Shown: in pieces, positions 57,906 to 64,000 of the stretch | Position numbering within the stretch: position 1 is the first letter of the stretch | Layout of the letters: the number at the start of each line of letters is the position of its first letter | NCBI GenBank assembly: GCA_963702995.1 | Contig: OY969783.1 | Span: 5,270,001-5,334,000, forward strand | Direction: 5' to 3' | DNA length: 64,000 nucleotides | Origin: MFD04580-c1 sp963702995 | Lineage (GTDB): Bacteria; Planctomycetota; Phycisphaerae; Tepidisphaerales; Tepidisphaeraceae | Translations under genes and position numbers: made by a program | Notes under the pieces: generated by a model | Seen by the model: only the letters and a program-made list of their open reading frames with translations | The model's database searches: none | Told to the model about the DNA's origin: nothing

Positions 57906-58217
57906 TTACCCGTTCGACATATGATTGCGGACGAAGGCTATTGCCGCGTCGAGCGGCTCCTCCTCGTCCGGAAGCGACGCGGGCAGTAAACGCTCCTCCA
58001 ACTCGTTGAGCGCCATTTCCATCGCCTCGCCCTCGATTTGGCTCAGGTGGCTGCCCGGCCTCGTTTGGACGAGTGTCTCCTTCCAGGTCTCGTGGCTTTT
58101 CTTCAGTTCGCGGGACAAGGTTTCCAGCGTCGGTAGCAGTTGATGCGTTTGACGCAGTTGTTCGTACAACTTCCTCTGTTCCCTCAGTAATTCGAGGGTT
58201 ATCGTCTTGTACTGCAT
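57906..58217 (-). CDS. Small helical protein preceding the DarB-like gene
   Basis: 103 aa from an ATG with a GGAGAAAACC ribosome binding site region (on the minus strand before 58217). Predicted all-helical and partly coiled-coil (ITLELLREQRKLYEQLRQTHQLLPTLETLSRELKKSHETW). It ends 35 bases before the TTG of the DarB-like gene. Its clean composition argues that the overlapping long frame upstream of 57870 is a shadow. Unknown function. Confidence 0.6.
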   Translation of the reverse strand: MQYKTITLELLREQRKLYEQLRQTHQLLPTLETLSRELKKSHETWKETLVQTRPGSHLSQIEGEAMEMALNELEERLLPASLPDEEEPLDAAIAFVRNHMSNG

Positions 58218-59043
58218 GGTTTTCTCCGTTGCGTGTCGCCGTTGCAGATCGCGGCGCTCCACCTGAGCCATCGAATGTAATTGGGAATAGACTGGAGGAT
58301 TGCTCCCACGTCGACCGCTTCTTCGGCATACGTCAACCGCATGCTTCTGATCGCCGTTTGCGGCCTTCGGCTCGCCTCCGTTGATAGCATTCGCGCTTCT
58401 TCTGGTTCTCCATATGCCCCTCAAACGAATGAATGTCCCCCAGAAACTCCGGTAACCCTTTCATCAAGATTAACACGGAAATGTTTACAAAGTCTTAATG
58501 CGAAGATGGCGCGCCGTTGCCGCAGGTGCTTCATTGCTGCCCACATATCAGGTGATGAAGCCGACGCGACGGAACCCCTCCCTCTGACTCCGGCTCAGGC
58601 TCTGAAGCGCTACTGATGTGAAATCCGCTGCCACTGGCCCTGCCCTCACCTTCAGTCGGGGCCGCGGCCCATTTTATGCCGCTACGCGGCGAAGGTCCGC
58701 TTGAACCCCGACCGAAGGCGATGGCGACGGTGACGAAGCGAAGAGCAGGACGTCTAGGTCCTCCTGCCCCGCCATGGGCATGAAGCGCGGTGTGCTCGTG
58801 CCGGGTCGAAAACCAGCACGCTGCGGGCCCAAGATCGAAAGGTCAGAGACGCTGTGCGCGTAAAAATGTCGGCGGTTGAAGAAGGAGGGGGGGAACCTTC
58901 TTCGGGGAATGCCGCCGACGGTTGCAGTGTAATGCCTCGCATCGTCAAGGCAATGAAATGGTGCCCACGTACAAGCAGGCGGAATTGCGGTGACCGGAGG
59001 ATGGACCTTGGATTAAGACGAACATGACCGGCAGGAGCGGAAG
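58218..59043. other. 826-base region without a recognisable gene
   Basis: No frame here has a ribosome binding site plus protein-like composition. The sequence from 58640 to 58760 is GC-rich with local inverted pairs (GGGCCGCGGCCC, GCCGCTACGCGGC). It should contain the promoter for the minus-strand pair 57906/57870. Possible RNA structure cannot be judged by eye. Confidence 0.35.
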
Positions 59044-59184
59044 ATGAAGCGGGCAAAGCGCGAGGCGGAAGACCTTGAAGACGTGATCGCCAAGGAATCC
59101 GACACCGACAGGAAACGCCGGATGTTGAGCGAGTTAGAAGACCTTCAGGCTACAGCTCGTCGGCTGAAGCGGAAACTGAAATAG
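59044..59184 (+). CDS. Tiny coiled-coil protein
   Basis: 46 aa, very charged (KR/ED-rich heptads: KRAKREAEDLEDVIAK, RRMLSELEDLQATARRLK). GGAGCGGAAG lies directly before the ATG. It could be an antirestriction or regulatory micro-protein, but nothing supports a specific role. Confidence 0.45.
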   Translation: MKRAKREAEDLEDVIAKESDTDRKRRMLSELEDLQATARRLKRKLK

Positions 59185-59251
59185 CGGCTCTACCAATCGG
59201 TGGCCTGCTAACGGAGTGAAGCAACGTCCCGCGTCATTTTGACGCTCAACC

Positions 59252-59309
59252 CGCGAAATCCGCTCAAAAACGCTGTTGGGAGTTCTACTGGTGTCCCGCT
59301 GGCTCCATT
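59252..59309 (+). repeat. 58-bp repeat, copy A
   Basis: Shares the core CTCAAAAACGC, GTTGGGAGTTCTACTGGTGT and CCCGCTGGCTCCA with copies at 61481-61538 and 62981-63038, all in the same orientation. Copy A is slightly diverged at its left edge. It lies just before the restriction-modification module. Confidence 0.85.
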
Positions 59310-59423
59310 CAAGGGGGACGGTTTGAACTGCGTTTAGACCGTTCGAACTGGATTTTCTCCGTTACGAAAATCGATCACTGCCCAAAATTGACCACCGCAG
59401 AGCAGCGGTAGTCACCGTCCTGC

Positions 59424-59451
59424 GATACTTATAGGGTGTAGACTCATCGGA
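59424..59451 (+). promoter_or_regulatory. C-box operator upstream of the C protein gene
   Basis: GCGATACTTATAG at 59424-59436, followed by GGTGTAGACTC. The first 13 bases recur exactly at 61331-61343 next to the methylase start. The ACTTATAG...GACT pattern is that of operators bound by restriction-modification controller (C) proteins. The C gene starts 25 bases downstream. Confidence 0.6.
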
Positions 59452-59476
59452 TGCAAACGCCCAAGCTTTGCATCGC

Positions 59477-59701
59477 ATGAAAAGTGACGCCATCAAGCAT
59501 TTTGGCCAACACATACGAAGCCTGCGCGAGCAAAGGGGGATTAGCCAAGAAGCCTTAGCGTCGAGAGCAGGAATTCATCGCACTTACATGGGAGGCGTCG
59601 AGCGCGGCGAGCGCAACATCTCTCTCAAGAACATCATTCGTATCGCTGAAGCCCTCGGTGTTTCCCCGAAAGCGCTCTTCTTGGACCCCAAGGAGCGCTG
59701 A
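59477..59701 (+). CDS. Restriction-modification controller (C) protein, XRE-family HTH
   Basis: 74 aa from the ATG at 59477 (a TTG 9 bases earlier is possible). XRE helix-turn-helix: IRSLREQRGISQEALASRAGIHRTYMGGVERGERNISLKNIIRIAEALG, typical of C proteins that time restriction-enzyme expression. It overlaps the endonuclease gene by one base (TGATG), so the two are co-translated. No good ribosome binding site is present; C genes are often read from leaderless transcripts. Confidence 0.8.
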   Translation: MKSDAIKHFGQHIRSLREQRGISQEALASRAGIHRTYMGGVERGERNISLKNIIRIAEALGVSPKALFLDPKER

Positions 59702-60459
59702 TGCCAAGCCCATACGAGAATCAGCCCGAGTCAACGTGGCGTGGTATTACCGAGTCGCTGCTACAGGCGCATCCGCTTATGTTAGCGGAGCTGCTGGATG
59801 TGGCGCAGACAGCTTGGGGACTGCTTTGGCAGACGACCGTCGGTACTGGCGCGGTGGCCGCGCGGCTTGCGGACCTGCGGGTTCCGGCGACGATCGTCGG
59901 CTACTTCTTCGAGGTGCTATTCTCCCGGGAACTACAGCGACGCTCGCCGACTCTGTGGCGCGGCAACCAGTCCAAAGACGAGAAGGACGTGGTATATCTT
60001 CCCGACCCTGGATTCTCGATCGAGATCAAAGCATCTGGCCAAGCTGGATTCAAGATTTATGGCAACCGAAGCTACGGGCAAAAATCAGAAAACGCATTGT
60101 TGGCAAAGAAGGAGAAATCCGGCTACTACATCACCGTTAACTTCTTCGATCAGACACTTACGCTTGTGCGCTTCGGCTGGATTGATGCGACCGATTGGGA
60201 CCCGCAGGAAGCGCCGACTGGCCAAATGGCCGGTCTAAAATCAGCCGTCTACGGCGGGAAGTTGGTTGCATTGCCTGGGGCTTATAGACAACACACACCG
60301 GTCCGCCTACTGGATGGTGTAGGCGATTCCACTGCGTTGCAATTCGCCGAAACGGGCATTAACACGATCGGCGATCTAATTCGTTACCAAGGGAAGTTGC
60401 CGCCTCGACTGGACAAGATTAAGGATCGTAACGCTTCTTTCCTGATGGAATGTGTATAA
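59701..60459 (+). CDS. ScaI-like type II restriction endonuclease
   Basis: 252 aa. A PD-(D/E)xK core is visible: D95 in SKDEKD and/or PD101-102, with E108-I-K110 in FSIEIKASG, then GFKIYGNRSYGQKSE. This pattern and the C-terminal helix-hairpin-helix-like GVGDSTALQFAETGINTIGDLI fit the ScaI/RE_ScaI family (ScaI cuts AGTACT). Coupled to the C gene, convergent with its methylase. The specificity is inferred from family resemblance only. Confidence 0.65.
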   Translation: MPSPYENQPESTWRGITESLLQAHPLMLAELLDVAQTAWGLLWQTTVGTGAVAARLADLRVPATIVGYFFEVLFSRELQRRSPTLWRGNQSKDEKDVVYLPDPGFSIEIKASGQAGFKIYGNRSYGQKSENALLAKKEKSGYYITVNFFDQTLTLVRFGWIDATDWDPQEAPTGQMAGLKSAVYGGKLVALPGAYRQHTPVRLLDGVGDSTALQFAETGINTIGDLIRYQGKLPPRLDKIKDRNASFLMECV

Positions 60460-60477
60460 AACTCATCCGCCCAGTCG

Positions 60478-61329
60478 CTAAACAAATAGGCGAGAATGCC
60501 GTTCGGCGAGGCAACGATCGATACGGTTAGCCGCCATCTCGCAGTAATCAGCCCTCAGTTCGATGCCAATAAAAGGCCGGCGATGCTCGAGACACGATAC
60601 AGCCACAGTACCCGAGCCCATAAACGGATCTAGAATCAAATCTCCTTCATCCGAAAATCCGGCAATGATCCGGTTGATTAGATCAAGCGGAAATTGCGCT
60701 GGATGATTCGTTCGCTCCGGCGAAGCCCGATCCTGGCCGGAGGTGACCTTGGCAATCTGCCATACATCGGAGGGATTCTTCCCGAGCGTATTACATCGCA
60801 ATTTTCCATTCTTTTTCTGGTGAGGGTACTTCACGTCTGGGTCGCGAATGGCATCAAGGTTAAAGGTGTATTCCGCAGTGTTCTTCACGTACCACAGCAA
60901 CTTCTCGTTGCGAGGCGATAACGACGCCTTCGCCGCCACACCAGCCCCATAGTTCCAAACGACCTCCTGCATCAGGAAAAATGGCGATTTGTCCCAAAGA
61001 AGATACGGCAGCGGAACGGCCTTTCCCCGATCAGCAACCGAAACGTAGCCGACGTTCAACCAGAACGCCCCGCTCGCTTGCGTGACACGGTGAATCTCGC
61101 CCATCCACGCCTCACACCACGCGAGATATTTATCAAGGGGAAGAGGCTTTTCGTATTCCTTTCCGATATTGTAAGGCGGGCTCGTTACTGTCAAAGCAAC
61201 GGATTGATTCGGCAATCGCTTCAACAAGTCAACGCAGTCTGCGTGATAAATGGCGTATCCGACGCCTTCGCAAAATGGCTCTCCGAGAACTTCCTTAACC
61301 CGTTCGAAATCGGTGGTCGGCAACGACAT
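60478..61329 (-). CDS. DNA (N4-cytosine or N6-adenine) methyltransferase of the restriction-modification system
   Basis: 283 aa from the ATG at 61329. Beta-class order: TSPPYNIGKEYE (motif IV, near residue 50) before LILDPFMGSGTVAVSC (motif I, near 235), then GIELRADYCEMA. The SPPY form is most typical of N4-cytosine methylases, which fits a ScaI-like partner (M.ScaI makes m4C). It ends 18 bases from the endonuclease stop. The C-box abuts its start codon. A longer start at 61407 is possible but would cover the box. Confidence 0.8.
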   Translation of the reverse strand: MSLPTTDFERVKEVLGEPFCEGVGYAIYHADCVDLLKRLPNQSVALTVTSPPYNIGKEYEKPLPLDKYLAWCEAWMGEIHRVTQASGAFWLNVGYVSVADRGKAVPLPYLLWDKSPFFLMQEVVWNYGAGVAAKASLSPRNEKLLWYVKNTAEYTFNLDAIRDPDVKYPHQKKNGKLRCNTLGKNPSDVWQIAKVTSGQDRASPERTNHPAQFPLDLINRIIAGFSDEGDLILDPFMGSGTVAVSCLEHRRPFIGIELRADYCEMAANRIDRCLAERHSRLFV

Positions 61330-61330
61330 T

Positions 61331-61350
61331 GCGATACTTATAGTGTTCAC
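61331..61350 (-). promoter_or_regulatory. C-box operator at the methylase start
   Basis: GCGATACTTATAG on the plus strand (61331-61343), identical to the box before the C gene, ends one base before the methylase ATG on the minus strand. Binding of C protein here would repress the methylase. The transcript is probably leaderless. Confidence 0.55.
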
Positions 61351-61480
61351 CTCAAGCAACGTCAAGAAGTGTCGCGCGGCTCGTGCGAAACTTTCACCGC
61401 CGACCAAGCCGACAACCGCATCCCGCTCCGTTCAAATGAACCGTAAGTTCCCAAGAATCGCGACAAAATGACCGGCAACC

Positions 61481-61538
61481 TTCGAAATTCGCGTAAAAAC
61501 CCGGTTGCGAGTTCTATTGGCGTCCCGCTGGCTCCAAT
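61481..61538 (+). repeat. 58-bp repeat, copy B
   Basis: About 80% identical to copies A and C by eye (TTCGAAATTCGCG, GTTGCGAGTTCTATTGGCGT, CCCGCTGGCTCCAAT). It follows the methylase gene. A further 47-base block at 61639-61685 also matches copy C's downstream region (63138-63184). Confidence 0.85.
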
Positions 61539-61765
61539 GACCTCGTAGGAATCTGGGGGCACCGGTTGCTCCGTGCTTATCTACTCTCGCATCAATAACT
61601 TACGGCGGATCTATAGGTTCAATCGCTCTGCCGCGTTATCGTTGAAAATAATGATTTGCGCGAGGTAGGGAGCGAGAATTGAACTTCCCAGCTCTTTCAG
61701 GCCATTCGTACTACAGGAACTATCTCTCAGAGGTGGCAGCCGTTCGTTTGCCGCGAAGTCGCCCC

Positions 61766-61900
61766 ATGCCTGCCGTCATCGCAAACCAGACCGCTTATAT
61801 CGGGGGACGATTGAAGCAGATCAAGTAGGACAAGAAGCCGGTGATCGCTGCCGCCGCTCCTGCTCAGCGCGAAGCCGACTCGATTCGGCGGGAGCGTGGC
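61766..61900 (+). pseudogene. Remnant of an ArdC-like C-terminus
   Basis: Translates to VIANQTAYIGGRLKQIK, a TAG stop, then DKKPVIAAAAPAQREADSIRRERGA. This follows the end of the ArdC-like protein at 1.3 kb (VIGNQAAYLAGWLKQLK-S-DKKLVVSAAGQAQRSADWIRGERGE) residue by residue, with the stop replacing the Ser codon. The rest of the gene is missing, so it is a dead fragment. Confidence 0.75.
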
Positions 61901-62136
61901 GCGGTCGAATGCCTTCACCTCTTGAAACTATTATTCGGCGCACCTCGCCGGCTTTGCCGGCCCACGATATCACCCTTTCGTATCCCTCAAGAGATTGGCG
62001 ATACCTGCGTTGCTTTTGTCGTGCCACTTGGCTTTCCGTCATCAAGCGTTCTCTTTCCGGTCACATTCATCATTCGTCGAACATCGGGCGATCTGCCTTG
62101 ATCGCTCTCCACTGTAAGCGTAAAGTTGCGCCAACG

Positions 62137-62838
62137 ATGACGGGACTGGAACTACTATCTGCTTTCAATAAACTAGGCCTAAAATCGCTGGGCGGCGTAT
62201 GGAAGATTCTGGCCGAGATTGTGGATCAGGGAATCCAGACGCATAAACAGACAGATTCTGCTCTGATAAAAGCCAAGTTAAACGCCGTCGCAGCCAAATT
62301 GGGCGGACAGGAGCGAACATTAGATTATTTGGTTGCGGCCCTAACTGATGAGCTAGAGCCTCCGCTACGAACCGCCATAGAAGAGCTTGCCTACGCCGTG
62401 CAACATCCCGACGATCCACCTCTTCACATCAAAGAGGCCATTGATCAGTTCGCCGCTCGCTTTTCGAGCCTTGAAGACTTTCGGGTCTGGGCGGAACACG
62501 AGTTTGGCGAATTTTCCCTCGCTTTGAGAGGGCACGAGACACGCATCAAATCCATGGAGTTGCAAAGTCAAGCTCGGCGGATTGGCCCAGCCGAAAAACA
62601 GTACCTGAGAGAGCGGTTTCCAGAGGGATTCCCAAAAGAAATCCTAATCACTGCACAGTTGGGTGATGGTGAGGCAATGGGATTGGCTGTTCAATTCTAT
62701 GAGCATCTTTCATCTCGTGGAATGAAGACGTTGCCTATCGGGGAAACTCCGTTCAAGCCGCAGGATGCTGGACAGGTTTTCGTCGATGCCGCAGATACCC
62801 CCGCGCGGATCCGCGTAAACCGAAAGAAGTTTCGCTAA
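62137..62838 (+). CDS. Hypothetical protein
   Basis: 233 aa from the ATG at 62137; the frame is open upstream to 61909 but that part is compositionally odd. Helical, acidic, no membrane segment (LLSAFNKLGLKSLGGVWKILAEIVDQGIQTHKQ; LEPPLRTAIEELAYAVQHPDDPPLHIKEAIDQF). I recognise no family. It is alone between repeat copies B and C, like a gene-cassette passenger. Confidence 0.5.
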   Translation: MTGLELLSAFNKLGLKSLGGVWKILAEIVDQGIQTHKQTDSALIKAKLNAVAAKLGGQERTLDYLVAALTDELEPPLRTAIEELAYAVQHPDDPPLHIKEAIDQFAARFSSLEDFRVWAEHEFGEFSLALRGHETRIKSMELQSQARRIGPAEKQYLRERFPEGFPKEILITAQLGDGEAMGLAVQFYEHLSSRGMKTLPIGETPFKPQDAGQVFVDAADTPARIRVNRKKFR

Positions 62839-62980
62839 ACTGTTTTCAATTCGATGACGTTATCGCCGTCATTGCTCATTGTAAGTGTTGTCTTTCCCAA
62901 TCCGTGGGCATGCGAGCCGCAGCATGAGTGACGGACTGTCAGCCCGGAAAGCAGGCTCTGCGGCAATTTGGCTGGAAGCC

Positions 62981-63038
62981 TTCGAAATTCGCTCAAAAAC
63001 GCGGTTGGGAGTTCTACTGGTGTCCCGCTGGCTCCAAT
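62981..63038 (+). repeat. 58-bp repeat, copy C
   Basis: The best conserved copy; it starts exactly 1,500 bases after copy B. The block 63138-63184 downstream (TCGTCGAAAACAAAGACTTG, then GCGCGTGGCGGTGAGCGGG) matches 61639-61685. That block contains ATTTGAACTCAT, a sequence like the complement of a tRNA T-arm. The whole 62839-63239 gap holds no gene. Confidence 0.85.
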
Positions 63039-63239
63039 CAACTTCGCGAAGACGGCATATGTTTTGTGGCATCTACATTATCAGTTGCGGCCAATAGTTT
63101 ATGGCATGCGTCCCGCTTCAAACGCTCCGCAGATGCCTCGTCGAAAACAAAGACTTGCGCGTGGCGGTGAGCGGGATTTGAACTCATCTCTTTTGCCGCT
63201 TACTTCCTCAGAGTTTCGTGCCGAAGTGACTCTTGGACG

Positions 63240-63550
63240 CTACTGCGCTTGCCGGGCACCATGGCGGAAGGACACGATCGTCACTCGTTCTTTCACTTCG
63301 TCTACCGTGTAGAAGACCAAATAGTTCGCCTCAAAGACCATTCGGTAGATGCTGGTCCCGTGCTCGCGGGACTGACGCTCGTCGAGCGTGTGAAGGCGAG
63401 GCATCAACTCCAAGTCGTCGATGCCTTCAGCAATCGATTCGACCAGCGGGCCGCATTCATTGGAGCTTGGCGATCAATGGCAATGAACCGGATTTGACGC
63501 TCGATTTCGGTCCATGCTTCGTCAGCAATTTCGACGATGAAATGTTTCAT
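63240..63550 (-). CDS. ParE/RelE-family toxin, frameshifted
   Basis: About 103 aa if one base is restored. The ATG at 63550 overlaps the antitoxin stop as ATGA. MKHFIVEIADEAWTEIERQIRFIA...MNAAR then, one base out of frame (near 63452, CGCTGGTCGAA, a missing G), LVESIAEGIDDLELMPRLHTLDERQSREHG, IYRMVFEANYLVFYTVDEVKERVTIVSFRHGARQ. This is the RelE/ParE layout (helical pair, then beta sheet with basic end). Frameshift or sequencing indel. Confidence 0.65.
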
Positions 63551-63849
63551 GCGGGGTTGGAACCCAGATCAAGCCCCAATTCGCTGGCGAGTTTTTCAAT
63601 GGCAGCACGAGCAGGACGGGTGCGCCCTTCCGCTGCGTCAGCAAGCCCGCGCTTAATCGAAGCCATGACTTCAAGCGCCTCAATTCTCTCCGCCATTTCA
63701 TCAAAAACACGGGGGGCCATGATGACGCCCTTTGCCTCACCGTTGACGGTTAGAACCTCGATAGCCCCCGTTTCTGCCAAACGGTCCAAATGGGCTCTCG
63801 CGTTAGCCCGGAAATCACTTAGCTTGCGAATGTCGCTAGTGCGGATCAT
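63547..63849 (-). CDS. Phd/YefM-family antitoxin
   Basis: 100 aa. The N-terminal half, IRTSDIRKLSDFRANARAHLDRLAETGAIEVLTVNGEAKGVIMAPRVFDEM, has the Phd/YefM DNA-binding fold (S..F..n....l....P..vT.nGk...V). The C-terminal helices wrap the toxin. It overlaps the toxin gene by 4 bases. Palindromic operator just upstream. Confidence 0.8.
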   Translation of the reverse strand: MIRTSDIRKLSDFRANARAHLDRLAETGAIEVLTVNGEAKGVIMAPRVFDEMAERIEALEVMASIKRGLADAAEGRTRPARAAIEKLASELGLDLGSNPA

Positions 63850-63870
63850 GGGAAACCTCGAAAAACGACC

Positions 63871-63886
63871 ATACCAAATTTAGTAT
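63871..63886. promoter_or_regulatory. Palindromic operator of the toxin-antitoxin pair
   Basis: ATACCAAATTTAGTAT, a 16-base near-perfect palindrome (one mismatched pair), lies 22 bases before the antitoxin ATG in an AT-rich promoter region. It is the expected site for autorepression by the antitoxin or the complex. Confidence 0.55.
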
Positions 63887-64000
63887 CCTGCTAATCGGCC
63901 TAATTTTCCAATCAAATCTTCGAATCAACGAGCTTTTCTGAATCAAAGATGCTCCAAGCGCTTCTCTCCGCTGCCGCAAGGTCAGCCCACTACTGCACTA

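Noticed and set aside
59252..63038. The 58-bp repeats as integron attC sites
   Set aside because: No GTTRRRY/RYYYAAC core pair in the right places and no integrase in the window, so I left them as repeats of unknown nature.

Overview
The window looks like part of a plasmid, or of an integrated plasmid-like element, from a planctomycete, probably class Phycisphaerae (Tepidisphaerales-like). Three things support this. The secreted protein at 6.2-7.6 kb carries an N-terminal LEARTLLSA motif, a variant of the planctomycete 'LEPRxLLS' export signal. The Cys-containing 'CxxGLYxGxPHxxxCxxC' mini-domains and Ser-rich linkers are of a kind I associate with planctomycete surface loci. The replicon has its own ParA (13.98 kb), a small ParA partner (14.65 kb), a RepL-like replication protein (16.3-17.0 kb) and plasmid antirestriction genes near both ends (ArdC-like at 0.5 kb, a DarB-like methylase/helicase at 52.7-57.9 kb).

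Layout. 0-3.5 kb: ArdC-like antirestriction protein, a pseudopilin and two small accessory genes. 3.6-7.6 kb: a planctomycete secreted alpha/beta-hydrolase split by an IS1380-like element. 7.8-13.5 kb: Sel1/PDZ protein, LuxR-type regulator, a shrunken copy of the 2.7-3.5 kb gene pair, accessory genes and a second pseudopilin. 13.7-17.3 kb: partition and replication backbone. 17.3-40.8 kb: a surface-glycan and polymorphic-toxin region with at least seven glycan-related proteins, an FkbM methyltransferase, an Erv1/ALR-like sulfhydryl oxidase, a ClpA/B-like ATPase, a giant RHS/YD-repeat protein with a C-terminal toxin and an overlapping candidate immunity gene, and an IS630-like element. 41-52.7 kb: a defence region with a type I-like R subunit (truncated and fused to IstB-like sequence) divergent from a tightly packed eight-gene operon. 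52.7-59.2 kb: DarB-like gene and companions. 59.2-64 kb: small modules next to a three-copy 58-bp repeat, comprising a ScaI-like type II restriction-modification system with a C protein, an ArdC remnant, an unknown gene and a Phd/ParE toxin-antitoxin pair.

The most interesting system is the operon at 43.5-52.7 kb. An N6-adenine methylase with fused MerR-like and HicB-like N-terminal domains is followed by an unknown protein, a PD-(D/E)xK-type protein and then QatA (KAP NTPase), QatB and QatC (QueC-like). The TatD nuclease (QatD) of the known Qat anti-phage system is absent. An ASCH-domain gene overlaps the end of qatC instead, followed by an overlapping 92-aa gene. This may be a variant Qat system fused to a methylation module.

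Five genes (GT9, RHS, a short GT, QatA, ParE) are each broken by one single-base frameshift in an otherwise intact reading frame. Given their short-homopolymer or GC-repeat context, sequencing indels are a real alternative to pseudogenes. All family assignments come from reading motifs in the translations; no database search was run.
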